Shown one piece after another: positions 12,694 through 20,918 of a stretch of 64,000 nt of DNA (positions are counted from its first letter, which is position 1; each line of letters opens with the position of its first letter). Origin of the DNA: Deinococcus sp. Leaf326 (GTDB lineage: Bacteria; Deinococcota; Deinococci; Deinococcales; Deinococcaceae); contig NZ_LMOM01000054.1 of the NCBI RefSeq assembly GCF_001424185.1, positions 124,749 through 188,748 on the forward strand, given 5' to 3'. A model generated the notes under the pieces. The model saw nothing but the letters and a program-made list of their open reading frames with translations, made no database searches and was not told where the DNA came from. Made by a program: the position numbers and the translations under genes.

Positions 12694-13092
12694 ATGAGCA
12701 AGACCTTCCGGCTGCCGCTGCTGGCCGCCCTGCCCGCCCTGCTGGCGAGTTGCGGGAGCGACCCCGACCTCGGCCAGTACCGCCGAACGTCCTTCAATTC
12801 CTACTCCGACTGCGTGCGTGCCTACCAGACCCAGGTCGACCGGGGCCTGCAAAACCCGTGCCAGAAGACCGTGCGCACGGGCGGTGGGTTCTTCTATTAC
12901 GGCCCGTATTTCTTTGCCGGTCGGGGCAACACCCGGTACCTGGGCTATGACCGTAGCGGCAGTGGCAGCGTGGCTGGCCAGGGCCTGAGCTTTGACAGCA
13001 AGGGCAACGTCCGCACCTTCAGCAAACCCGGCACCAGCCGGGGCGGTTTCACCAGCGGCAGCCGGTCACGCGGCGGCAGTTTCGGGGGCTGA
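12694..13092 (+). CDS. YgiB-like lipoprotein
   Basis: This 132-residue protein has a lipoprotein signal: a basic start, a hydrophobic core and the lipobox LLASC with the modified Cys near residue 20. The mature part has a paired-cysteine region (YSDCVRAYQ, NPCQK), an aromatic glycine motif (GGGFFYYGPYFF) and a Ser/Gly/Arg-rich C-terminus. The pattern and its partner gene recall E. coli YgiB, encoded beside the glutathionylspermidine-synthase-like YgiC. Its stop overlaps the next start (TGATG), so the pair is coupled. The YgiB relationship is inferred. Confidence 0.78.
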   Translation: MSKTFRLPLLAALPALLASCGSDPDLGQYRRTSFNSYSDCVRAYQTQVDRGLQNPCQKTVRTGGGFFYYGPYFFAGRGNTRYLGYDRSGSGSVAGQGLSFDSKGNVRTFSKPGTSRGGFTSGSRSRGGSFGG

Positions 13093-14261
13093 TGCGGCGC
13101 CTAACCCTGCCCCCCCGCCCCGACTGGCCGCGCCGCCTGGAGGAAGTCGGCATGACGTGGTATGCCCCCACCCCCGAACATCCGGTGCCGTACTGGGGCG
13201 AGGAGGGCTACTACGCCCTGACCCGCACGCAGGTGGACGGCCTGCGCCGCGACGCGCAGCTTCTGACCGACCTCGTGCTGGAGGCGACCGGCGCGGCCAT
13301 CGAGGAGGGGCGCCTGAGCGAACTCGGCATTCCGGCCTTTTTGCACGGGGCCGTCCGCGAGTCCTGGGACCGCGACGACCCCACGCTGTACATGCGCCTG
13401 GACCTCGCCTGGGACGGCGTGGGGCCGCCCAAACTGCTGGAGGTCAATGCCCAGACGCCCACCAGTCTCATCGAGGCGAGCGTGTGCCAGTGGCAGTGGC
13501 TCGAAGACCGGTTGCGCGCCCGGGAGCTTCCGGCGGGAACGGCGCAGTGGAACACCGTCCATGAGGCGCTGGGCGAGCAGTGGGCACACCTGCGCTCGGT
13601 GCGGGGGGTGGAGCAGGCGCATTTCTCGTCGGGGCGCGACACCGAGGACATGGCGACCGTGACCTACCTGCGCGATCTGGCGCAGGAGGCGGGGGTCAGC
13701 GGGTCCTTTCTGGCCGCCGACGAGGTAGGCACCCACCCCGCCGAGACGAAGCTGCTCGATACCTGGCATCTGCCCATCCGGCACCTGATGTGGCTGTGGC
13801 CGTTCGAGTTCGCCTGGGAGTCGCGTGACGCGGCCTTCCTGGCGAGCACTGAGACGCGCTTCATCGAGCCGCTGTGGAAGGCGGTCACGTCGAGCAAGGG
13901 GCTGCTGGCGCTGCTGCATGAGCGCCATCCAGGCCACCGCCTGCTGCTGCCCGCCACCCTGACGCCGGGCGCGCTGGGGCGGCAGGTGGTCCGTAAGCCG
14001 CTGTACTCGCGCGAGGGCCAGAACGTCACGCTGCCGGATGAGCCGAGCACGCCGGGGGACTACGGGGACCTGCCCTGGGTCGAGCAGCGCTACACCGAGC
14101 TGCCGACCTTCGGGACGGCCGATGGGCCGCGCTATCCGGTGCTGGGCGTATGGGTCGCCGGGGACGAGGTCTGCGGCCTGGGCATCCGCGAGGGCCGGGG
14201 CCGCGTGACCGACAACCGCGCGACTTTCGCGCCGCACGTCGTGCTGCCGGACGGCGGCTAG
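13092..14261 (+). CDS. Glutathionylspermidine synthase-like ATP-grasp protein (YgiC/YjfC family)
   Basis: This 389-residue protein matches the glutathionylspermidine synthase fold: WYAPTPEHPVPYWGEEGYYALT at the start, LLEVNAQTPTSLIEAS near residue 120, and the late phrase PLYSREGQNVTL. These ATP-grasp proteins ligate an amine to a peptide carboxylate. The amidase half of true bifunctional enzymes is absent, as in E. coli YgiC. The natural substrate is unknown, and Deinococcus is generally thought to use bacillithiol rather than glutathione. It is coupled to the upstream lipoprotein, which suggests a cell-envelope role. Confidence 0.88.
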   Translation: MRRLTLPPRPDWPRRLEEVGMTWYAPTPEHPVPYWGEEGYYALTRTQVDGLRRDAQLLTDLVLEATGAAIEEGRLSELGIPAFLHGAVRESWDRDDPTLYMRLDLAWDGVGPPKLLEVNAQTPTSLIEASVCQWQWLEDRLRARELPAGTAQWNTVHEALGEQWAHLRSVRGVEQAHFSSGRDTEDMATVTYLRDLAQEAGVSGSFLAADEVGTHPAETKLLDTWHLPIRHLMWLWPFEFAWESRDAAFLASTETRFIEPLWKAVTSSKGLLALLHERHPGHRLLLPATLTPGALGRQVVRKPLYSREGQNVTLPDEPSTPGDYGDLPWVEQRYTELPTFGTADGPRYPVLGVWVAGDEVCGLGIREGRGRVTDNRATFAPHVVLPDGG

Positions 14262-14289
14262 GGGCTGCGGCGGCCCCAGGACGGAACGC

Positions 14290-14694
14290 TCAGTTCAGGG
14301 CCTGGACTGGCAGTTCGCCGCCGTTCTGGCCGGCCAGGGTGTCCAGGCGCGCCGCGAGACCGGTGTCGTAGGCCAGCAGGGTCGCCTGTCCGTTCGTATA
14401 GACGCGCACGAACTGCGTGCCGGCCGGGGCCCTGGTCCGAATATCGGCGGCGCGCGCCGCGTTGCTGCGCCAGTTCAGGGTGCCTTCCCCCAGAATCCGG
14501 GTGTCCCTGGCGCTGGGGTCGGCGCTGTAGTACGTCACCACGGCGACGGCCGGGGTCTGCGCGAACACCTCGAGCTGCGCGGTGTCGCTTGTCAGCAGGG
14601 GAGTGGGCAGCGCGGCCGTCTGGGCCGAGGCGATAGGCGCGAGGCTCAGGGCGGCGGCGGTCAGGGCGACGAACAGGCGGGGCATCTTGGTCAT
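14290..14694 (-). CDS. Exported hypothetical protein
   Basis: This 134-residue protein has a clear Sec signal peptide (ALTAAALSLAPIASAQ, cleavage after ASA). The mature part is a small mixed alpha/beta domain with no cysteines and no recognised family. The start is set by AGGAG eight bases before the ATG at 14694; the frame is open further upstream but lacks a second signal. It is convergent with the gene at 13092 and diverges from the sulfonate operon. Confidence 0.75.
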   Translation of the reverse strand: MTKMPRLFVALTAAALSLAPIASAQTAALPTPLLTSDTAQLEVFAQTPAVAVVTYYSADPSARDTRILGEGTLNWRSNAARAADIRTRAPAGTQFVRVYTNGQATLLAYDTGLAARLDTLAGQNGGELPVQALN

Positions 14695-14857
14695 GGGGGT
14701 TCTCCTTGGATGGCGGGGAAGTTCGGAACGGGCTGCTCCGGGCCTGAACAGAGAATGCGGCGTCCCCACGCAGAAACCGGTCAGGTTCCGTGCACGCGCG
14801 GCGCAGGCCAGATGCAGGAACGGTGCAGACCGGCCTGGTCGACTGAACTTCTTAAAG

Positions 14858-14886
14858 TTGACAAGTTTTGTCATCTGCTTTAGGGT
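14858..14886 (+). promoter_or_regulatory. Sigma-70 promoter of the sulfonate operon
   Basis: TTGACA (14858-14863) and TAGGGT (14881-14886) are separated by exactly 17 bases. Transcription would start near 14893 and produce a leader of about 370 bases before ssuD. Confidence 0.78.
14859..14873. promoter_or_regulatory. Operator-like dyad over the -35 box
   Basis: TGACAA and TTGTCA are perfect inverted arms around a three-base centre (GTT), and they overlap the -35 box. A repressor bound here would block RNA polymerase. No regulator gene is adjacent, so the protein is unknown. Confidence 0.5.
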
Positions 14887-14909
14887 GGTGTCAACCCTGA
14901 CCAGGGTCA

Positions 14910-15100
14910 CTATCCAGAGCGGCGCAGTCCAGAGCAGGACCGGGAACAGGCCCGACCACGCCGCAGCAACCAGGAGACGCATGAACCAGTCCAGCCTCAA
15001 TCCAGCCGACCGCCGCCCCCAGGGCCGCGCGCGCTGTTGTTGACCGACTGACCCCAGCTCTCCCCGGTGCTTCATGCCTGCCCGACTTCGGGACCGATAG
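14910..15100 (+). promoter_or_regulatory. Candidate SAM-I-like (S-box) riboswitch with a large P3 insertion
   Basis: In order the RNA shows P1 left arm CTATC (14910-14914), joining AGAG, P2 arms GCGGCG (14919-14924) and CGCCGC (14959-14964), GGCCCGA inside P2, the GCAACC signature (14966-14971), GGTGC (15066-15070), a P4 hairpin CCCG/CGGG (15081-15092) and P1 right arm GATAG (15096-15100). This is the S-box order. Deviations are an extra hairpin inside P2 and a P3 element closed by GGAGA/TCTCC around about 80 bases that hold a small ORF. Sulfur genes follow, which fits SAM control. The match was made by eye. Confidence 0.5.
14981..15043 (+). CDS. Leader peptide ending in tandem cysteines
   Basis: This 20-codon ORF runs MNQSSLNPADRRPQGRARCC and stops directly after TGT TGT. 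An AGGAG ribosome-binding site (14972-14976) precedes the ATG at good spacing. Small upstream ORFs ending in cysteine codons are known to sense cysteine supply ahead of sulfur genes in other bacteria, and the operon below handles organosulfonates. The ORF sits inside the P3 insertion of the riboswitch candidate, and its ribosome-binding site overlaps the left P3 arm. Confidence 0.6.
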   Translation: MNQSSLNPADRRPQGRARCC

Positions 15101-15140
15101 CGGCGAGCGCCCACAAGCGGCTCCCCTGAAAGGAAAACCT

Positions 15141-15185
15141 ATGCGTCCACGCGCCGTGCGCCGATGTCGCCCTCCACGCGCCTGA
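15141..15185 (+). CDS. Second small leader ORF of the sulfonate operon
   Basis: This 14-codon ORF, MRPRAVRRCRPPRA, is preceded by AAAGGA at good spacing. It is very basic with one cysteine, resembling short arginine/cysteine leader peptides annotated upstream of sulfur operons in other bacteria. It ends 76 bases before ssuD. Chance occurrence cannot be excluded at this length. Confidence 0.4.
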   Translation: MRPRAVRRCRPPRA

Positions 15186-15261
15186 CCGGCCTGCCCTATT
15201 CCGGGTGCTGGCCCGCGTTCCTGCACTCCCTTTGCCCCTCATCCCACGAGCGAGGTCTGCG

Positions 15262-16458
15262 ATGACGTTTTCCGAATTTTCCCAGACTGAATTTCCGGCC
15301 CCCGACCTCTACTGGTTCATTCCCTCGGGCGGTGACGGCCGTCAGCTCGGGCAGCCCAGTCGTCCGGCGCACTTTTCCTACCTCTCGCAGATCGCGCAGG
15401 CGGCCGACACGCTGGGCTTCGACGGCGTGCTGCTGCCGACCGGGGGCACCAACGAGGACACGGTCATTCTGGCCAGCGCCCTGAGCAGCCTGACCCGCCA
15501 GCTGCGCTTTCTGGTGGCGCTGCGCCCAGGGCTGTTCTCGCCCGTGCTGGCCGCGCGCCTGACCGCCTCGCTCGACCGCGTGACCGGCGGGCGCGTCAAC
15601 CTGAATATCGTGTCGGGCAGCGGCAACTTCGATTTCGAGGGCCTGAATCTCACGCAATCGGAACGCTACGCCCTGACGAACGAGTGGCTGGGCGTGTTCC
15701 GCGACCTGCTGCGCGGCGAGACGGTAGACCACCAGGGCGAGCACCTCCAGATTCATAGTGGCCGCTCGCTGCTCCCCCCGGTGCAGCGCCCCTACCCGCC
15801 CATCTACTTCGGCGGGAGCAGCGACCCGGCGCTGGAGATCGCCGGCGAACACGTGGACGTGTACCTGAGCTGGGGCGAGCGCCCCGCCCAGGTCGCCGAG
15901 AAGTTCGGCCGGGTGCGGGCCGAAGCGCTGAAGCACGGCCGCACGGTCCGGTTCGGGCTGCGGGCGCATGTCATCGTGCGCCCGACCGAGGAAGAAGCCT
16001 GGGCCGCTGCCGACGCCCTCATCGCGGACATCAGCGACGAGGAGATCGCGCAGGCGCACCAGGCGTTCCTGGCGAGCGGTTCCGAGGGCCAGCGCCGCCA
16101 GAGTGAGCTGAACGGCGGTACGCGCGCGTCGCTGCGGGTGGGCAAGAACCTGTGGGCGGGCGTGGGCCTGCTGCGCGGCGGGGCGGGCACGGCTTTTGTG
16201 GGCAGTCCAGAGAACGTGGCCGCCGCCCTGCGCGAGTACCAGGCGGTGGGGGTCGAGACCTTCATCCTCAGCGGCTACCCGCACCTGGAAGAGGCGTACC
16301 GCGTCGCCGAACTGCTGTTTCCGGCCCTGGGCCGCCCCAGCCCCCTGCTGACGCCGCGCGGCCAGCAGCCGCTGACGCACACCTCGGTGCCGTCGCCTCA
16401 GGCGGTTCATGCCGAGCCCGTGGGTGCCGAGCCGATAGGTCGCTTCCGCAGCATCTGA
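15262..16458 (+). CDS. ssuD: FMNH2-dependent alkanesulfonate monooxygenase
   Basis: This 398-residue flavin-dependent TIM-barrel enzyme of the bacterial luciferase family cleaves alkanesulfonates to sulfite and an aldehyde, so they can serve as sulfur source. The phrases LGFDGVLLPTG, GRVNLNIVSGSGNFDFEG, PPIYFGGSSDPALEIAGEHVDVYLSWGE and ETFILSGYPHLEEAYRVAELLFP are characteristic of SsuD. GAGG lies six bases before the ATG. No flavin reductase (SsuE) gene is seen nearby, so reduced FMN must come from elsewhere. Confidence 0.93.
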   Translation: MTFSEFSQTEFPAPDLYWFIPSGGDGRQLGQPSRPAHFSYLSQIAQAADTLGFDGVLLPTGGTNEDTVILASALSSLTRQLRFLVALRPGLFSPVLAARLTASLDRVTGGRVNLNIVSGSGNFDFEGLNLTQSERYALTNEWLGVFRDLLRGETVDHQGEHLQIHSGRSLLPPVQRPYPPIYFGGSSDPALEIAGEHVDVYLSWGERPAQVAEKFGRVRAEALKHGRTVRFGLRAHVIVRPTEEEAWAAADALIADISDEEIAQAHQAFLASGSEGQRRQSELNGGTRASLRVGKNLWAGVGLLRGGAGTAFVGSPENVAAALREYQAVGVETFILSGYPHLEEAYRVAELLFPALGRPSPLLTPRGQQPLTHTSVPSPQAVHAEPVGAEPIGRFRSI

Positions 16459-16607
16459 ACTGATCGCCCGTTCAACTCCAGGCCCTCTCCGTCCATGGGG
16501 GGAGGGCCGGCCTGAACCCATTCACCACTCGCCCTGTTCGTGCTGGCCCCGGCCATGCGCGCCGGGCCGCCATTCCCCAGAGCTGCCCCCCTACCCCGGA
16601 GACCCCT

Positions 16608-17591
16608 ATGAAGACCCTGAACCGCCGTGACCTGACCCTGTCCGCCCTCGGCCTCGCCGCCCTCTCGCTGGGGCAGGCGCAGGCCGTGACCTTCACCATC
16701 GGCTACCAGAAGGGCGGCATCCCCAATGTCCTCAAGGCGCGCGGCACGCTGGAAAAGTACGCCGCGCAGGGCATCGACTTCCGTTGGGTGCTGTTCACTG
16801 CCGGGCCGCCGCTGCTGGAGGCCGCCAACGCGGGAGCGATCGATTTCGGTGGCGTGGGCAACGCGCCGGGCGTGTTCGCGCTGGCCGGCGGGGCCGACCT
16901 CAAGTACGTGGGCGTATCGGTCAACCACTCGGACAGCACCGAGGCGGTCATCGTGCCGGGAAATTCGGCCATCCGCAGCGTCGCCGACCTGAAGGGCAGG
17001 CGCATCGGGGTGGCGCGCGGGTCCAGTGCCCATGCCTTTCTCTCCAACGTCCTCCAGAGCGCCGGCCTGAGTTTCAGGGACGTGACAGTGGTGCCGTTGC
17101 TGCCGCCCGACGCCCGCCCCGCCTTCGAGAGCGGCACCATTGACGCCTGGGCCATCTGGGACCCCTTCCTGACCACGGCGCTCCAGGGCACCTCGGGACG
17201 TGTGCTGCGCGACCACAAGGGGCTGGGGCGCGGCGACAGCTACTACCTCGCGCCGAGCAGGGTGCTCGGGGACGCCCAGAAGAAACGCGCCCTCCAGATC
17301 GTTCTGGCCGAGCTGGACAACACCGCACGGTGGGCCAATGCCAACCAGGCCACCGTGATCGCGCAGTTCAGCGACGAACTGGGCATTCCGAAGAGCGTGC
17401 TGGAGGTCACCGTGCCCAAGAGTGAATTCAACATCCGGCCCTTCCGCTCGGCCGACGTGAAGCCCCTTCAGACCCTCGCCACGGCCTTCCGCGAGGCGGG
17501 CGTGCTGCCGCGCGACCTCAAGCTGGGCGCGCAGAACTACGCGACGCTGCCCGCGTTCGTGCCGGCGCTCGCGGGCCTGGGGCTGAAATGA
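16608..17591 (+). CDS. ssuA: Sulfonate ABC transporter substrate-binding protein
   Basis: This 327-residue exported protein has a Sec signal peptide (LSALGLAALSLGQAQA, with an RR pair at the start) and the NMT1/SsuA-type fold: FTIGYQKGGIPNVLKARGTLEKY near the mature N-terminus, GAIDFGGVGNAPGVFA, and DAWAIWDPF near residue 180. It captures sulfonates outside the membrane. The 149 bases between ssuD and this gene contain no other gene. Its stop overlaps the permease start (ATGA). Confidence 0.9.
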   Translation: MKTLNRRDLTLSALGLAALSLGQAQAVTFTIGYQKGGIPNVLKARGTLEKYAAQGIDFRWVLFTAGPPLLEAANAGAIDFGGVGNAPGVFALAGGADLKYVGVSVNHSDSTEAVIVPGNSAIRSVADLKGRRIGVARGSSAHAFLSNVLQSAGLSFRDVTVVPLLPPDARPAFESGTIDAWAIWDPFLTTALQGTSGRVLRDHKGLGRGDSYYLAPSRVLGDAQKKRALQIVLAELDNTARWANANQATVIAQFSDELGIPKSVLEVTVPKSEFNIRPFRSADVKPLQTLATAFREAGVLPRDLKLGAQNYATLPAFVPALAGLGLK

Positions 17592-18445
17592 CGGGGGCCG
17601 AAGTCGTGCAGGACCCCGTGACCGGAGCGATCATCCGGCCGACCGGTCAGGACGCTGCGGCGCCGGTCACCCGGTCCCGGCGACCCCGCCGGGCGGCGGG
17701 CGGCGAATGGGTGCGCTGGCTGGTGCCGCTGCTGGTCGTGGCCCTGTGGCAGCTCGCCTCGCAGGTGGGCTGGCTCAACCCCCGGGTCCTGCCGGCCCCC
17801 TCGGCCGTCCTCGGCGCGGGCTGGGAGCTGGCGCGCAGCGGCGAACTGGGCCACCACTTCCTGATCAGCCTGCAGCGCGCGGGGCTGGGGGTCCTCGTGG
17901 GCGGGGGGCTGGGCTTCGCCTTCGGTGTCCTGACCGGCACCTCGCGGGCCGCGAACCTGCTGCTCGACACCACCTTCCAGATGATCCGGACCATTCCGAA
18001 CCTCGCGCTCATTCCGCTGGTCATCTTGTGGTTCGGTATCGGGGAGAGCGGCAAGGTCTTCCTGATCGCGCTGGCGACCTTTTTCCCGGTGTACCTCAAT
18101 ACCTTGCACGGCGTGACGGGCATAGATGGCCGCCTCAAGGAGATGGCGGGCGTGTACGGCCTCTCGCCGCTGGAGACCTTCCGGCGCGTGACGCTGCCCG
18201 GCGCGCTGCCCGGCGTCCTCGTAGGCGTGCGCTACGCCCTGGGCATCTCATGGCTGGCCCTGGTGGTCAGCGAGAGCTTCGGGGCCAGCAGCGGCATCGG
18301 CTTTCTGGCGATGGACGCCCGCGAGTTCTTCCGGACCGACGTGATCGTGCTCGCCATTCTCATCTACGCCCTGATTGGCAAGGTCGCCGACGTGCTCGTG
18401 CGCGCTCTGGAGCGCCGGCTGCTGCCCTGGCAGGTGCCCGCATGA
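17588..18445 (+). CDS. ssuC: Sulfonate ABC transporter permease
   Basis: This 285-residue inner-membrane protein has about six hydrophobic segments after a 40-residue cytoplasmic N-terminus rich in Arg and Pro. The EAA loop that contacts the ATPase is at GVYGLSPLETFRRVTLPGALPGVLVG near residue 200. WLALVVSESFGASSGIGFLAMDAREF is typical of SsuC/TauC permeases. It overlaps the preceding and following genes by four and four bases, so ssuA, ssuC and ssuB are translationally coupled. Confidence 0.93.
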   Translation: MTGAEVVQDPVTGAIIRPTGQDAAAPVTRSRRPRRAAGGEWVRWLVPLLVVALWQLASQVGWLNPRVLPAPSAVLGAGWELARSGELGHHFLISLQRAGLGVLVGGGLGFAFGVLTGTSRAANLLLDTTFQMIRTIPNLALIPLVILWFGIGESGKVFLIALATFFPVYLNTLHGVTGIDGRLKEMAGVYGLSPLETFRRVTLPGALPGVLVGVRYALGISWLALVVSESFGASSGIGFLAMDAREFFRTDVIVLAILIYALIGKVADVLVRALERRLLPWQVPA

Positions 18446-19194
18446 CCGCCGCTCACTCCCACTCTGTTCCCGCTGCGGTGGCCGGCGCGGGCCTGCACAC
18501 CGGCGGCGCGTCCATCACCCTGCGGCATCTGGGGGTGGAGTACGGCGGCAGGGCGGTCCTGCGCGACCTGACGCTGGATATTGCGCCCGGCGAGCGGGTG
18601 GCGCTGGTGGGCGCGAGCGGCGGCGGCAAGACTACCCTGCTGCGCGCCCTGGCAGGCCTGACCCCACACAGCGGCGAGTTGGCGATCCGGGGCGCGGCGG
18701 AGGCGGCCGCCCGCCTGCGGGTCATGTTCCAGGAAGACCGGCTGCTGCCCTGGCTGGGCGCGCTGGAGAACGCGGCCCTGGGTCTGGGCCGCACCGAGCG
18801 CCGCTTCGCCGCCGAGGCGCTGGCCGGGGTGGGGCTGGGCGGCCGCGAACGCGCCTACCCCCACGAGCTGAGCGGCGGGCAGCGGCAGCGGGTCGCGCTG
18901 GCCCGCGCGCTGGCGCACCGCCCGGAGGTCCTGCTGCTCGACGAACCCTTCGGCGCCCTCGACGCCCTGACCCGCGCGGGGATGCACGAACTGCTGGGCG
19001 GCCTGCTGGCCGAGACGGGCGCGACCACCCTGCTCGTCACCCACGACCTCGACGAAGCCCTGAAACTCAGCGACCGTGTGCTGCTGCTGGCCGCCGGTGA
19101 GCTGCGCGAGGACCTGCGCGTGTCTCCGGCCCGGCCCCGCACCCGCACGGCGGTCGAACCCCTGCGTGAGTACCTGGAGGCGCGGCTGCACTGA
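18442..19194 (+). CDS. ssuB: Sulfonate ABC transporter ATPase
   Basis: This 250-residue ATPase has Walker A GASGGGKTT near residue 57, signature LSGGQRQRVALARAL near residue 140, Walker B LLLDEPFGALD and the switch histidine in VTHDLDEAL. It powers uptake through SsuC. The Q-loop phrase MFQEDRLLPW is typical of the nitrate/sulfonate/taurine family. It is the last gene of the operon and is followed by a long perfect hairpin. Confidence 0.94.
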   Translation: MTAAHSHSVPAAVAGAGLHTGGASITLRHLGVEYGGRAVLRDLTLDIAPGERVALVGASGGGKTTLLRALAGLTPHSGELAIRGAAEAAARLRVMFQEDRLLPWLGALENAALGLGRTERRFAAEALAGVGLGGRERAYPHELSGGQRQRVALARALAHRPEVLLLDEPFGALDALTRAGMHELLGGLLAETGATTLLVTHDLDEALKLSDRVLLLAAGELREDLRVSPARPRTRTAVEPLREYLEARLH

Positions 19195-19202
19195 CGCGGC
19201 CG

Positions 19203-19248
19203 GCAGAGCGGGAGAGGGAGACAGCCGCGTCTCCCTCTCCCGCTCTGC
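19203..19248. terminator. Perfect 20-bp stem-loop without T tract
   Basis: The arms 19203-19222 and 19229-19248 are exact complements around a six-base loop (AGCCGC). It lies nine bases after ssuB and before the convergent Nudix gene. There is no run of T on either side, so termination or 3'-end protection is inferred. Confidence 0.6.
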
Positions 19249-19259
19249 TGCCACTCGGC

Positions 19260-19754
19260 CTACCGCTGCGGTCTGAGCGCCGGAATTCTCAGCCCACCCC
19301 GGCCGTCCCAGCCCTTGAAGGCATAGAACCGTCCCGGCTCACCGGTCTTGAGATAGTCGCTGAGCGGCTCGCGCATCGGCGGGGATTCGAGTTTGTCGAG
19401 CGCTTCCTCGGGCGTGCAGAACTTGGCCTCGACGATGAAGCCGTCCGGGTCGGCCGGGTTGAGCAGGCCCTCCCAGGTCGCCTCGAAGGCCACAGCGATG
19501 GCCCGCTCGCCGCGGCGCTCGTCCTCGATGTGCACCGTGTAGGCCATGTGCCGGATACCGGTGAGCTTCAGGCCCGTTTCCTCGAAGATCTCGCGGTACA
19601 GGGCCTCGGGCAGCGTCTCGCCGTGCTCGACCATGCCGCCGGGCAGGGTATGGCGCACGCGCCCGTGTCCCTGCCAGTCGTTGCCGACGAGCAGCACCCG
19701 CCCCGAGCGGTCGCGCAGAATCCCGGCGGCGACGAGCAGGTCACGCCGCCCCAT
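19260..19754 (-). CDS. Nudix hydrolase
   Basis: This 164-residue enzyme has the full Nudix box, [24 protein letters not shown] at about residues 38-61, which binds Mg and hydrolyses a nucleoside diphosphate-linked substrate. The substrate cannot be read from sequence. It overlaps the end of prfA by 14 bases and is probably cotranscribed. Deinococcus genomes carry unusually many Nudix genes. Confidence 0.92.
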   Translation of the reverse strand: MGRRDLLVAAGILRDRSGRVLLVGNDWQGHGRVRHTLPGGMVEHGETLPEALYREIFEETGLKLTGIRHMAYTVHIEDERRGERAIAVAFEATWEGLLNPADPDGFIVEAKFCTPEEALDKLESPPMREPLSDYLKTGEPGRFYAFKGWDGRGGLRIPALRPQR

Positions 19755-20844
19755 GTCGCTGGCCCTCCTGCGCGGCCAGCTCCAGCAGCTGACGCTCGCG
19801 CTCGTCGCGGGCCAGCGCGCCCACGACCGGCCCCAACGCGCCCGCCACCACGCTGTCGAGCGGGTGGTTCTTGTTCTCGCCCTCCAGGCGGTGGTCGGTC
19901 ACGCGGTTCTGCGGGTAGTTGTAGGTCCGGATCTTCTCGCTGCGGTCGCCGCTGCCCACCTGCGAGGCGCGTTCCTGACGCTCGGTCTCCTGGCGTTCGG
20001 CGCGCTCGCGCTCGGCCAGCCGCGAGGCCAGCACCTGCAGGGCCTTCTCGCGGTTCTTGATCTGCGAGCGCCCGTCCTGGCACACCACCATGATCTCATC
20101 GGGGGTGCCGGCCCGGTACACCGCGCGCACCGCCGAGTCGGTGGTGTTCACGCCCTGCCCGCCCGCGCCCTGCGAGCGGAACACGTCAATCCGCACCTCG
20201 GACAGGTCCAGGCTGACCTCGCCGGGCTCGGCTTCGGGCAGCACGGCGACGGTCGCGGTGCTCGTGTGAATCCGGCCCTGCGACTCGGTGGCGGGGACAC
20301 GCTGCACCCGGTGCACGCCGCGTTCCCACTTCAGCGCGCGGTAGGCGTTCTCGCCGCTCACCTCGGCCACGACCTTGCTCGCGCCGCCCAGGTCGCTCTC
20401 GGCGGCGTCCAGCACGTTCAGCTTGAGGTTCAGGCTCTCGGCGTAGCGGGTGTACATCCGCAGCAGGTCGGTCACGAACAGCCCGGCCTCGGCTCCGCCG
20501 GCCCCGGCGCGCAGTTCCAGGATCACGTCCTTGGCGTCGTCGGGGTCGGTGGGCAGCAGCAGCACTTCCAGTTCGGCGGCGAGGTCGGCCAGCCGCGCCT
20601 CCAGCGCCCGGACCTCGCCCTGTGCCAGCTCCCGCATATCGGGGTCGGCGAGCAGTTCGCGCGCTCCGGCGAGGTCCGTCTCCACGCTCTCCTGCTCGCG
20701 CAGCAGCGTGACAAGGGGCAGCAGCTCGCGGTGACGCCGGGTCAGCCGGGTGTACTCGCGGCCGTCGGCCAGTGCGGCGGGGTCGCCCAGCGCGCGCTCG
20801 ACGAGCGAGAACTCTGATCTCAGCTCCGAGAGGCGCGCGCTCAT
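19741..20844 (-). CDS. prfA: Peptide chain release factor 1
   Basis: This 367-residue protein releases nascent chains at UAA and UAG. The codon-recognition motif PAT is at residues 184-186 ([10 protein letters not shown]) and the peptidyl-hydrolase motif GGQ at 228-230 ([13 protein letters not shown]). RF2 would have SPF instead of PAT. The ATG at 20844 gives the usual family length; an in-frame GTG ten codons upstream is an alternative. A 25-codon ORF upstream ends in an ATGA overlap with this start. Confidence 0.95.
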   Translation of the reverse strand: MSARLSELRSEFSLVERALGDPAALADGREYTRLTRRHRELLPLVTLLREQESVETDLAGARELLADPDMRELAQGEVRALEARLADLAAELEVLLLPTDPDDAKDVILELRAGAGGAEAGLFVTDLLRMYTRYAESLNLKLNVLDAAESDLGGASKVVAEVSGENAYRALKWERGVHRVQRVPATESQGRIHTSTATVAVLPEAEPGEVSLDLSEVRIDVFRSQGAGGQGVNTTDSAVRAVYRAGTPDEIMVVCQDGRSQIKNREKALQVLASRLAERERAERQETERQERASQVGSGDRSEKIRTYNYPQNRVTDHRLEGENKNHPLDSVVAGALGPVVGALARDERERQLLELAAQEGQRHGAA

Positions 20845-20918
20845 GGGCCAGCCCACAGCCGCGCGTGCGGCCACAGCGGACGCCCAACCCTGCGGGCGAA
20901 AATGTTCACGGGAAACAT
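20841..20918 (-). CDS. Leaderless upstream ORF coupled to prfA
   Basis: A 25-codon ORF begins at 20918 with [12 protein letters not shown] and ends with TGA overlapping the prfA ATG. TAGACT (20925-20930) lies six bases before its start, the usual leaderless -10 spacing here. prfA itself has no good ribosome-binding site just upstream, so termination-reinitiation could set RF1 expression. It may be only the prfA 5' leader. Confidence 0.4.
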   Translation of the reverse strand: MFPVNIFARRVGRPLWPHARLWAGP

